Part shown: positions 11,301 through 23,300 of the stretch, in pieces
Numbering within the stretch: position 1 is the first letter of the stretch
Layout of the letters: each line of letters begins with the position of its first letter
Source of the DNA: Purpureocillium takamizusanense
Taxonomy: Eukaryota; Ascomycota; Sordariomycetes; Hypocreales; Ophiocordycipitaceae
Assembly: GCF_022605165.1 (NCBI RefSeq)
Contig: NC_063068.1
Location: 868,001-932,000 of the forward strand
DNA: 64,000 bases
Direction of reading: 5' to 3'
Translations under genes and position numbers: made by a program
Notes under the pieces: model-generated
Database searches by the model: none
Seen by the model: the letters and a program-made list of their open reading frames with translations, nothing else
What the model was told of the DNA's origin: nothing

Positions 11301-14300
11301 TTCTCCGTACCGTACATCGAGGCACAGTAGGTTAGTAAGTACTGTACCCGCGGAAAGGAGAAGAAAAAAAAGTCATGGCCGCGATGCCATTTCCAATGGC
11401 CGCTGCGCCTTGCATCCCGGCTGGGGCCCGGGACCTGAATCCTCACAGCGGCCCACTGGGCTTCGCGAGGGACCCCAGACGGGTTCGATGCCGGAGCCTA
11501 GCCTCGTCGACTGGGGCATCCGGCCCAACCTGAAAGGAAACTAGGTCCCAGCACGGGCAGCATCCTGGGTAATAAGCACAGCACAATAGAGCACGGCACA
11601 AACACAGCGCACATCTGGTCGCGCCGCGCCGCGACATCGTGCGACGCACTGTACTGGGCGGTGTGTCACCGCCTGTTGGCGCGCCGTCCGGCCTGGCCAT
11701 CGGCACGGCTTGCTGCTTCAGCGGGGCGGCCGCCCTTGGCTCGCCTGCCTGGCCTGGGACACAGCAATCTCTGCCGAGTCAGAGGGGGGCTAATTTCACT
11801 TGAATTCCCTTCAGGGGCACGGCGCTGCGCTGTAATCTCAGCTCTGGGGGTTATTATTATCCACCTCACTCACCTCGGTCCGTCCGTACAAGGACGGCGC
11901 GTTCTCAGGCTTACCAGACGTCGCGCTCATCGACGTCGGCTCGGGCCCTGTTCGCGTCTCCTGAGCCAATTTCATTAGTGCTGGCACCAGCGGCTCGTCG
12001 CGTGGTGGGTGAAGCCTCCCGCTCCCGATCCCGTCCGCGCGGGCGAGCTGGCGAGCGAGCAAGCGAGCGAACGCACACGCGTGCGCAAGGACGCACGCAC
12101 CCGCGAGTCAATCTAGGCAATCGACCTGTCTCGCCGTCACTGGCGCGACGTCAGGGCCAGGGGGCTGCTCCTGCAGCTGCGCATGGTCGCGTAGAGTGGG
12201 TGGGTAACAAAATGCGTCGTCGGTGGGCGCGCTCGCTTTCTTTCTTGTTCTGGCACCGAGCGCGCCCGCCAGGCCCGGCAAATCGACTCGCGGCGGAGGT
12301 ATCCACGCGATTCCTCAGATTCCGCATCGCTGTGGAGGACTGGTCGGTGCTCCAACCGACGCTGCTCGAGTCCCCAACGAGCGCCGAACGGAGCATTCCT
12401 AGGGCCGCGTCCTGGGGCAGCCGAGAGACACAACGGCAATCTGGCACAGGCGACGAATACGCGGTGCGATGGGAGGCAGATTGCAGATCTGTCGTGGCCA
12501 GTCATCGGCGTCACAGTCAGCCATGAGATGAACCTCTGGTTGTTTCGCCCAGATCGCTGGATCCACCGGCGAATTGGACGGGAGCTGTTTGGCGTGGTGG
12601 AAGGGAGGTGAACAGTGAGGCGGCAGGGCGGACGGGACGGCCAGCGTGTGTTAGTGCGCTTCAACTGGTGGCCGAGCTCACCTCGAGGATCCAACTCAAG
12701 CGGCCAAGCTCCCTCACAACTGGTGGTCAAGCTGACACCTGCTGAGATGCTGAGGCAAGAGGAGTGGGACCCGGCGGCTTGTCCTGTCCACTCGGCGGGT
12801 CGGCGGAACGGACTGGAGAAGAAAGACGGACGGGGCGAGCGAGACATGCTGCTGCGGCCGCCGAGGTCGTAAAGTGAGGCAGACAAAAGCAGCTGCTAGC
12901 GGTCCATGTCCACGGTCTGGGCTGGGTATGGCCCGCGGGCCAGCAACTGGGGATCACGATGCCTGCCGCTCGCTCGCCCCTGAACGACGACAGCACGCCC
13001 ATCACAGCGCCACGGCAGAAGCGGAGCTTCTGGGAGAGATTCGGGGGGCGTTGCACAGACCCAAGCCTGCTGGGCTGTACCTCATCAGGATTAGTAGACC
13101 AAAGGCACGACGCGACGTTCGGTTCACGGAAGGCGCGACAACAAAGTGTAGCCATTGGCGACACGCTACCTACCCAAGGTACCTACGTACTGTTAGTACT
13201 TTATACGAGCAACCTTGCATTGCTGTCTTTTGCCCAACTGTAGTCGGGGCTGCTGGGGTGCCTCAGTACCGAGATATGCTGTTGTACTCGTACCTGCCGA
13301 ACTCGACTCGGTCGTGTGAAACTGCTGTCAAGTCCTGTCTTTGACGAGCTTGCTGTAGGTACTATTAGTAGGTACCTGTACGGAGTAGTAACTACCTTAT
13401 TACACATGTAGGTAGGGTACGTACCTCGACCTGACGCCGTTGAGCTTACCTCACCCGGCTGGCGCCTGCCTCCCCCAAGCTGCGCGTGCCTGCCCCTCCC
13501 CACCGCCGTCGCCGTCGCTGGGTGGCCCAAGAGAGCGCACGGGCGTGTCCACAGCAATTGGGAGGGAGCTGGGCGCCCACCCCCACCCGGGAAGCCCCCC
13601 CGCCCCGCCTCCTGACCGCATCATCCCACGGAGCGAGGACGGTTGGTGAGCCTTCAACCCCGCAGTCTGGCCCAGTAATTCGTGCCCACAGCCGCAGCCT
13701 CCAGTCCGCTTCCTCCGTGCCTACCGTGCCAGAAGGAAACTCCCCTCGTGCCTGATGAGCGATTGCGGGTACGGGAAGGATGGAGACGGACATGCAGCAC
13801 CGGCCTGCACAGGATCGCCGGCACCGCTTCCGCCCGCCATCACGTCCCGACAAGAGGGGTTCAGCGACGGCTCCCCGTTCTTCGACTTCTCGCCGGCCTA
13901 TGCCTGTCTTACACGAACACGGCGCGAGACGAGTGATGAGATTGGCGGGCCAGACACCACGGCGGACCCGTGGTTACATCGAGGGGGGACGAGTCCGGCG
14001 CTGTGCATGGCCGCGCATCGTCTTGCATCGCGACCCATCGCCAGCCCTTCTCCTGATAGGGGGTGGCGCCGATTCTCCACGTGACCTATGCCGGGGTCAC
14101 GCTGTGTGCGCGTTCACGTCGAACAGGTCTTGGGACGTCAGATGCATTCAAGGCGCGAAGTAAGGAGTAGGTCTTTCCATGATCCGCCCCAGCAAGGTCG
14201 GGCCTCGCCTTGGTGTTGTCCTTCGCTTTCAACACAATCGTTTACTTCGTATATTTTACTCTGCCTCCGTCTTTCTCGGCATTTACTATAACTACTGTTT

Positions 14301-14346
14301 AGTATACGAAGTTGCGCGCAAAGCAAGTCAGTGGGCTGTCTGCGTG
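8398..14346. other. Long gene-free stretch (regulator promoter plus unexplained DNA)
   Basis: About 5.9 kb. The first kilobase (8.4-9.4 kb) is strongly purine-rich on the plus strand, hence pyrimidine-rich in the direction of regulator transcription; that fits a promoter and long leader. It includes a 14-G tract at 9047-9060. From 9.5 to 14.1 kb overlapping ORFs on all frames encode Arg/Pro/Ser/Ala-rich low-complexity peptides without motifs. I see no gene, tRNA or mobile-element protein here. A non-coding RNA cannot be excluded. Confidence 0.5.
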
Positions 14347-15235
14347 CTAGAGCCTCGACGGCTGCCACTCTGGCTTCGACTTGGTCACGAAAGCCGTCAA
14401 TCCGATGCGCAGGTTCTCGCCTTCGAGCAGCCCCTTTGCGTATCTGGCGCTCACGAGCTGGGCCGATCGGTCCACGCTGGCCGTCTCCCAGGTCTCGCGG
14501 AGTCCAGCCCGGCTTATCACGACGGCGTCGGGCGACATGTCGGCCACCTCCTTCGCAAGCGCCACGGACTCGTCCAGGAGCGAGTCGGGCGAGGCGGACA
14601 CTCTGCAGAAGCCCAAGTCTCTGGCCTCTTGCGCCGACAGCGTTCGCCCGGCTAGAACAATCTCTGACGCCTTTTGCATGCCAAACGTCCGGACGACGCG
14701 GGGGATGCCTCCGGCTGCTGCCCACAGCCCCCTCTTCGCCTCTGGTAGACCGAAGGTGGCAGACGGTGATGCAACTACCAAGTCACTGTCGTGCCGCGTC
14801 AGCGCTGCCCTTTGAGGCCCCGGTACGTCATACTTACCAGTTCAATGCGATCTCGAACCCGCCACCTAGGGCAAAGCCGTTGACGGCGGCGATGACCGGC
14901 TTCTTGCCGACGCGCGTGCTTAGCCCCATGAAGGCACCGGGCGGGAACGGCGACACCTGCGGTTGCTCTGTCGACGAACTCTTCCTCTCAAACTGCTCTT
15001 TGAGATCGGCTCCGCAGCAGAACGCCTTTCTACCCTTGCCCGTGACGATAGCTACCCGCAGCTCGGGCTCCTCGTCGAACCATGCCCAGAGTCGCATGCC
15101 ATCCCAGCAGCCAGCCATGGTTATGGCATTCATTGCCGCCTCGCGGTTGATGGTGACGAGCATGACATACGGAGCCGGATAGCTGAGCTCGTAGTATGCC
15201 ATCTTGGGAGGCTGCGTGGCCAATTTGTCCGCCAT
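14347..15235 (-). CDS. Enoyl-CoA hydratase/isomerase (crotonase family)
   Basis: Exons 15235-14838 and 14785-14347 with a 52-bp intron (TGGTAAGT donor, GACAG acceptor) that falls inside EIALNCDLVV; 278 aa. Crotonase hallmarks are present. The first oxyanion-hole loop is FCCGADLKEQ, the second is GFALGGGFEIAL. Both acidic positions used by hydratases are kept (Glu in GGGFE and Glu in FGLPEAKRG). Expected reaction: syn-addition of water to a 2-enoyl-CoA, or a related isomerase/hydrolase step; the substrate cannot be assigned. There is no clear N-terminal targeting signal, and the C-terminus is not a standard SKL-type tripeptide. It is transcribed away from the thiolase-like gene at 16168, and the shared promoter holds a mutated tandem duplication, so co-regulation is plausible. 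Confidence 0.9.
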
Positions 15236-15300
15236 GGTGACTGACTGCGCTGATCAAACGTATCCGCCGATGTGAGACTGAAGCGCAAGAGAACGGGAAG

Positions 15301-15673
15301 CCAGAGCTCTGCGCACAGCCAAGCTATCATGCATCGCGCCGGCGTCAATAAGAAGGCCACCCCAATGGGGTTATGGGCATTTGTTGGGAGCAGTGCCAGG
15401 CACTTGGGGCCGGCTATTCGGTGCGGGGCCCCAGCGTGCCAGCCGCGGCTCCGGAGCCTCGGAGGAAATGCGTAGGTCAAACCCGCTCCGCTAGGTTAAG
15501 CGCAAACCTTCTACTTTCTCGCTGTAACTTATAGTATTCACAATAGAGCGACCGAAAAGAGGCGGCCATGCCACTACTACTATAACGCTACTCGTAGCCC
15601 ATTGCCAAGTCTATCGTTTCATATATAATATGCCGAATCCCGGGGCAGAGCTAGTCGGCCGAGGAAGAGGAAG
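15301..15673. repeat. Tandem duplication, copy 1 (RIP-like mutations at the distal end)
   Basis: This 373-bp unit is repeated immediately downstream without any gap or indel. Against copy 2 there are 27 differences, of which 26 are transitions. In roughly the last 100 bp it is this copy that carries the A/T state (e.g. CATATATAATATG here against CACACATGATGTG in copy 2). Confidence 0.92.
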
Positions 15674-16046
15674 CTAGAGCTCTACGCACAGCTAAGCTAT
15701 CATGCATCGCGCCGGCGTCAATAAGAAAGCTACCCCAATAGGGTTATAGGCATTTATTAGGAGCAATGCCAGGCACTTAAGGCCGGCTATTCGGTTCGGG
15801 GCCCCAGCGTGCCAGCCGCGGCTCCAGAGCCTCGGAGGAAATGCGTAGGTCAAACCCGCTCCGCTAGGTTAAGCGTAAACCTTCTACTTTCTCGCTATAA
15901 CTTATAGTATTCATAATAGAGCGACCGAAAAGAGGCGGTCATGCCACTACTATTGTAACGCTACTCGTGGCCCATTGCCAAGTCCATCGTTTCACACATG
16001 ATGTGCCGAATCCCGGGGCAGAGCTGGTCGGCCGAGGAAGAGGAAG
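15674..16046. repeat. Tandem duplication, copy 2 (RIP-like mutations at the proximal end)
   Basis: Second 373-bp unit, about 93% identical to copy 1. In its first ~270 bp this copy carries the T or A state at nearly every difference (e.g. TTTATTAGG against TTTGTTGGG). Most changes turn CpA/TpG into TpA, the classical RIP context. Only one difference (GGTT against GGTG) is a transversion. Confidence 0.92.
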
Positions 16047-16167
16047 GGCGGGCGCTCGTGACTTATACTACTGAGAGCAGTACAATCAACAACCCAACTT
16101 CTAACGTAGAGCTGCCATTGCGTGTGTCCCTTGGACTCTCCACCCTCAGTCTTCTTTTCTGTGCATC

Positions 16168-18334
16168 ATGGCGAGCGGGCCAGCTGTCCCCATCATCGTC
16201 GGCGTGGGCGACGTCCGCAACAAGTCGTTGAAGATCGAAGACGCGGTCGAGCCCGCGCAACTCATAATCAGGGCCATACGCCACGCAGCCTCCGATACGG
16301 GTCTGAGTGAGGCTCTGCAGAAGGAGCTGCTCCTCAAGGTAGATAGCCTGCGGGTCGTGCCGACATGGACGTGGGCGTACAAAGACCTACCTGGCTCGAT
16401 CGCCTCGGGCCTGGGCATACGCCCTCGAACTAGGGTGATGCCAGAGCACGGCGGCAACCAGCCTGCCCTGCAATGCGACGAGGCCGCGCGTGCGATTGCC
16501 AAGGGGGAGAGCGAGGTTGCGATCTTGACTGGAGGAGAGGCGCTCGCCTCCCGTGAGTCCGAGTTCTTATAAGGGGGGCGAGGACGGACGCGCCGAGTCT
16601 TGCAAGTCAGGGGGAAGCTGACGCAGTGTACAGTTGGAGCCTGTCAAAAGGCTGGCCAGATGCCCCCGAGAGGATGGGAGGAGGCAGACCCGAGCAGCAA
16701 ATCGCTCGTCTCGCTGGACATGTCGATTCTGAAAGAGAGTGAGTGAGGAGGGTTGGGGGAGGCCCCAGTCGACTTCCCAATGGCCGCCTAGACAGCCAGC
16801 TGACGAGACTGATACACACACAAAAAGGTGCCGGAACGAGACACTCCATGGGCCTACCGATCCATGTCTACCCTCTCTACGAGAACTGCCGTCGGGCGCA
16901 TCGCAAGCAGACGTACCAGCAAAACTCTCGCGAGTCGGCGAGCATGTACGCCGAGTTCGACAATGTCGCCTCGGGGAACGAGTTTTCGTGGAACGCGGGC
17001 GAGCCGACTAAGAGCGCAGAGTTTATCGGGACGACGTCCAAGAAGAATCGCATGATCTGCGACCCTTGTAAGGCGCGCCACGCCCCGAGGGCCAAGGGCC
17101 TTTCTTGTTCTCTCACCCCCTTTTTTTCCCTCCTCCCCTTTTTGAGTTGAGAGGTGCGACTGACATGTACGCGCGCGCGCACGCATAAGATCCGCTGCTC
17201 ATGAACGCCTTCAACGCGGTCAACCTCGCGGCGGCTTGCATCGTGACGTCGACCGAGTGCGCCGCGAAGCTGGGCATCCCGCGCGACCGGTGGGTGTACG
17301 TGCTCGGCGGCGCCGGCACGCACGAGAAAGACCACTGTGAGATAAAATCTCTTGGTCCTCGGAAGAGGTTCGCGACTGCTGACCACATACGGGGGTTAGT
17401 CTGGGAACGGCACAACTTCCACGAGAGTCCGGCCCTGTCGAGGTCCATTGACGCCGGCCTTGAAGTCTCGGGCCTGAGCAGAGATCAGGTAGACGTCTAC
17501 GATTTCTATTCGTAGGTTTTATGCGGCCCCAGTACAGTACCGAGAGGGTGGTTGCTGATGCAAGGCCGATTGTCAGGTGCTTTCCCATCGTTCCCAAGCT
17601 GGCGTGCGACCATCTCGGGCTGCCAACAATGGGGGGCGACAAGCCTATTACCCTACTGGGCGGACTGACGTCTTTTGGCGGCGCTGGGAACAACTATTCG
17701 ATGCATGTAAGTGGCCCTCTTACAATGAATTCGCCTCTCGTGCGACAACGCCCGCCTTGTATGTGAGTAGCCTGGATGGATCCTGACGTTTCCCCCCCCC
17801 CCCCCCAGGCCATCTCCGCCATGACCCGAGTCTTGAGAGCCAGGAAGCGCAAGACAGGCCTCATCCTGGCCAACGGCGGCATGCTCACGCACCAACACGT
17901 GCTCTGCCTCTCCGCCGAGCCCAGATCTGACGGGCGCGCGTACCCAAGCCGGAACCCCCTCCCGCTCATCATCGACGAGTCGTCGCAGCCGTTCACCGAG
18001 TCTGCCGAAGGCCCGGCAACCATCGAAGTACGCCCTGCTCACACACCCGAACTCAGCCAGCCCCCCTGTGTCGAGTGCGTTTTTATGCTAATGGCGTTTG
18101 TTTCCTCTCCTGCAGACGTACACTATCGAGTACGACCGGCAGGGCGCGCCGTCACTGGGTCTCATCGTCGGCAAGCTGCAGGGCTCGGGGGAGCGCTTCC
18201 TGGCCAACCACGAGGACGAGCAGACGCTCGCGCAGCTGGCCAACACGTCGACCGAGCATGTCGGGCGTGCCGGTTTCGTGCGGAAAGACGATGATCGGAA
18301 CCTGTTTTACTTTGACTTGAAGACGAGGCTGTAG
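16168..18334 (+). CDS. Thiolase-like protein with TLP1-type C-terminal domain
   Basis: Eight exons: 16168-16552, 16634-16738, 16828-17067, 17190-17336, 17400-17511, 17577-17706, 17809-18027, 18116-18334; 518 aa. The N-terminal two-thirds is a thiolase fold (PIIVGVGDVRNK at the start, LPIHVYPLYENC, MNAFNAVNLAAACIVTSTE, VYVLGGAGTHEKDHFWERHN, DFYSCFPIVPK, GGLTSFGGAGNNYSMHAI). The last ~110 residues (from TYTIEYDRQGAP) match the additional C-terminal domain of type-1 thiolase-like proteins. At the position of the thiolase nucleophile (usually NNxCSTG) this protein has EHGGNQPALQ, so the catalytic Cys is absent. Family knowledge: mycobacterial TLP1 binds CoA-type ligands but is not an active thiolase. 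The intron before exon 7 ends in 15 C residues followed by AG. Divergent from the hydratase, convergent with the methyltransferase. Confidence 0.87.
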
Positions 18335-18479
18335 ATACGCGCCGTGAACGTGAGTGGTCGCAATACAAGATCTCCATGAGTCACTCTTCTCATCGACCGC
18401 CCCAATGCGCCCCCGAGGAGCGACATATTGTGAGCCCATCAAAAACGTCGGTGCTATTCCCCAATTATTGTTAGAAACA

Positions 18480-19474
18480 TCACTCGGACGCCTTGGCTTT
18501 CACCAGCACCCCCCATGCTCTCGGCATCAGGGCCCAAGTCCTCTTGTCCCCATCGATGCTGTCCAGGTTCTCCCATTCGCCTGCCGCGGCGATGGCCGCC
18601 AGGATGTCACGCGTCATGTGGCAGCCGATGAATTGGCTCCAGATTGGGTTCCATAGATCTGTCGTCTCCGTCAGAACAGCTGTGCACGACCAGTGACGGG
18701 GGTGTAACTCGTGTCAACCAACACTGCATGGCCACCGTGAGCCAGTCGGAGCTGCGGTGGTGCTCCCAAAAGATGAGCCTGCCGCCGGGCTTGAGCAAGC
18801 CGTACAGCTCCCGCATCGTGGCCTCGGGATCGGGCACCGAGCACAGCACCTGTATGCTCAGCACGGTGTCGACGCTCCCGGCGACGATGCCGCGGCGCTC
18901 GAGCGCGCCCCTGTCGTCGACGCTGCCGGTGAGGAGCTCGTACACGTCTTCCAGCCCTCGCTCCTTGACCTCGAGGAGGATGTCCGGCGCGAAATGGGCG
19001 TTGCTCTCCACGCCGACGACGCGCGTCAGCTTGGACTTGTCGAAGCGGCGGAGCTGGTTGCCCATGCCGGGGCCGAGCTCCAGGACGAGCCCGCTGGCCT
19101 GTGGCACCAACTGCGGGACCGGCGTCCTCGTGGACTCGATCTCGATGAAGTGGTGGTCTAAGGCGGGCCGTTAGTCAAGCGATGCAGTATTGGTGGAGGG
19201 GTAGGGGAGACTGACTTATGGTTTTGAACCACAGGTAAAAGGCTGACTCTTTAAAGGACGCGGGGCTACGAGCGGCACCAGATCCCCGTCCCCCGAGGAG
19301 GGCGTCCCTGGCGGTGGCATAGACGGCTGGTGCAGAGGGGGTTAGGTCAGCGCATACATGAACAAGAGCGCGAGAGGGGGGGCAATGGAGGAGGCACATG
19401 CCCCAAACAGCATATGAGAGTGGCCGCCAGGGGTCCGTGTAGTTGCGGAAGCGATCCAGAATCTGCCACTGCAT
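18480..19474 (-). CDS. SAM-dependent methyltransferase (class I, Methyltransf_11 type)
   Basis: Three exons: 19474-19216, 19157-18723, 18658-18480; 290 aa. The SAM-binding motif I is VLELGPGMGNQLRRFD, followed by VVGVESN (acidic ribose contact), VDTVLSIQVLCSVPDPE (motif II region) and LLKPGGRLIFWEH (motif III). The N-terminal NYTDPW segment and the tail with LWNPIWSQFIGCHMTRDIL and WALMPRAWGVLVKAKASE are typical of a fungal family of about 290 residues. I chose MQWQ (19474) over an in-frame ATG at 19561 because that ATG overlaps a TATA motif at 19560-19566. The methyl acceptor is unknown. The gene ends 145 bp from the stop of the thiolase-like gene and may share a pathway with it and the hydratase. 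The first intron donor (A|GTCAGT) is weak-looking. Confidence 0.85.
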
Positions 19475-19884
19475 GTTGACCGTGCTTTGTTTTGGTGAAG
19501 AGGAGAGGGTGTGTGTGTAAAAGGGGCACGTTTGGTGGCCAGGCACCTGCCGCGACGGCATTTATACGCGAGTGCCTGGTGCCATTATCCGCAATATGGA
19601 GATAGCGGCTACCGGCTGGCTACCGGGGCATTGGCATATGGCGTCTACTTGGCCGTATTGACGGGTGGGAGTGACCAACCGCGTGTAAGGGATGTTTCTG
19701 TGGTGCTGCTGATGAGTTGGCGCTTACATGACATCTTGGTCGGAGAGGGACTAAGAGCGGTTAGATCATCTGGGGCACGCACATGCGCATGGTAAAGCCG
19801 GGGGACAGGACTCGAGACATGCATTGTATTGGGATAGGTAGGTAGCCTAAGTAACGATTGGGACGGACGAGGATCCCCCGCGGC
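19475..19884. other. Intergenic: methyltransferase promoter and GH51 3' side
   Basis: 410 bp. Contains the TATAAAT motif and a short GT run near 19509-19518. Nothing else is supportable. Confidence 0.5.
19560..19566 (-). promoter_or_regulatory. TATA box, methyltransferase gene
   Basis: TATAAAT on the minus strand, about 86 bases upstream of the chosen ATG at 19474. Confidence 0.45.
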
Positions 19885-21928
<2,044 letters not shown>

Positions 21929-22869
21929 CGCGAGAGAAAGCAAGGGCTTCACGAGGACGATGTTGGATGACTAGAGAGTGTGTATAAATGATGGTTCTTG
22001 AGTTGGCGTTGCTACGGTTCTGCCAGCTCGCGCTGGTCAGCGCTACACCATTGAACAGTGAGGCACGGCCACAGAGGCACAGCAAGGCAATCTTGATTTC
22101 TCACGACAATCATCCATGTGTCACCAGACGGTGGAGCTTCGCCTGGATGAAATCCCGACAGCAGCACGCGCAATGAGTCCCCGCGGTTGGCCTCACATCT
22201 TTGCTGGCACTGGCCGTGTAAGTGAGACGACTCACCATTGGGGCGCTTCGGAAACTACGCGGCACGCGGGGCCATGGTAATAAATGAGTGGGCGAGCTCA
22301 GCATGACTAGACGGCGGAAGAGCAGACACGGCACGTCGAGCAGGCAAGTCACATTGCCGAGGATGAACAGCCGATGGGAGTGTGCCTGCAGCCAACAACA
22401 GACTCATGCATTTTGCCTATTTGCGCCCCAAGCCCGGCCACATAGCTAGCCACTTGTGGGCGCCGATTCGTGGACAATCCTGGTTTGTTGGGTGGCAGCG
22501 AAGATGTCAGTCCCGAGACGGACTTTGAAGTACTCTTTGAAGACGAATCCTCATGATGTGGTGATATTGAGCTTTGAGTTGGGCGGCTCATGACCTTTCC
22601 GAGTCATGTCCACCATCGTGTGCCGGCCCGCACATCCCCGAGTTGTTTCACCGTCGGGACTCGGAGCGCTCCCCCGCATGAAGAGACGCCGGAATCCGGG
22701 GGAAATTCCCACTCGTTCGATGTCTACCAGAGGATTTCGGACAGAGGGCTTGGGCGTCCGTCGTCCCGAATCCCGCGTGCGGGGAAAAAAAAAATAAGTC
22801 GCGAATTGATCAGCAAAGCGCAACGGGACTGGCTGGACATGGAGCACGGGCGCCGGTGTAGGGTTTCCA
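21929..22869. other. Intergenic: GH51 promoter side
   Basis: About 0.94 kb between the GH51 start and the transporter relic. No ORF with family motifs. A 9-A run lies at 22784-22794. The segment 22800-22869 may include eroded upstream sequence of the transporter. Confidence 0.45.
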
Positions 22870-23300
22870 AGGCGTGTACGCTGCTATATGGCTACGATCT
22901 AGGTGTCATTGCCGAGGCCATTGCGTCGGGGAACTTTAAAGGACAAGTTTGGTGACAACCCAGATGAGCGGCATGCCCCCCCCCTGACTGTGTTTGCGTG
23001 TCTAGGTGCTGATAGGAGCAGCGGCGCCGTCGTGTCCATCTTCACGGGGGGTGCCTTTTTCGGCGCCCTCCTCGCCGGCCCCTGATCGCGGGCAACCTCG
23101 ACCACGTGGCCACCTTTATCGTCGCCCCGGTGCTGCTGGCCAGGTCCCCGCCCGTCGACGCGGCGGAGGGGAGCGGCAAGGGCGTGTCGATTGCCACGAT
23201 GGTGTCGTTTGCCTTTAACACCATGATAGGGCAGACGACGTCGGTGGCCCTGGGCGACAAGACGGGCATCGGGTGGCGGTAGTACATTGTCTTTATTGTA
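22870..23300 (+). pseudogene. MFS sugar transporter remnant
   Basis: Three fragments in different frames read as a sugar-porter protein. First, LLYGYDLGVIAEAIASGNFK (TM1 and loop) up to about 22940. Then a one-base shift leads to DKFGDNPDE and, after a gap with poly-C, SGAVVSIFTGGAFFGALLAG (TM2) ending at a frame break near 23084. Last, SFAFNTMIGQTTSVALGDK and GIGWR, a stop (TAG at 23280-23282) and YIVFIV, resembling TM11. The whole middle of the roughly 500-residue transporter is missing. It is head-to-head with the broken GH51 gene, an arrangement expected for a sugar-release plus sugar-uptake pair. The second frame break near 23084 and the TM11 assignment are the least certain parts. Confidence 0.7.

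Larger units (their letters stand above)
15236..16167. promoter_or_regulatory. Divergent promoter of hydratase and thiolase-like genes
   Basis: A 932-bp interval between two divergent starts. Four-fifths of it (15301-16046) is a 373-bp unit repeated in tandem, so any control element in the unit is present twice. No confident TATA box is visible. Function as a bidirectional promoter is inferred from gene orientation. Confidence 0.55.

Noticed and set aside
12137..12886. 249-codon minus-strand ORF
   Set aside because: Low-complexity Ser/Arg/Pro peptide without recognisable domain; no supporting splice model.
19475..19561. Longer methyltransferase start (MPSRQ...)
   Set aside because: That ATG coincides with the TATA motif at 19560-19566 and adds 29 residues with no resemblance to the family N-terminus.
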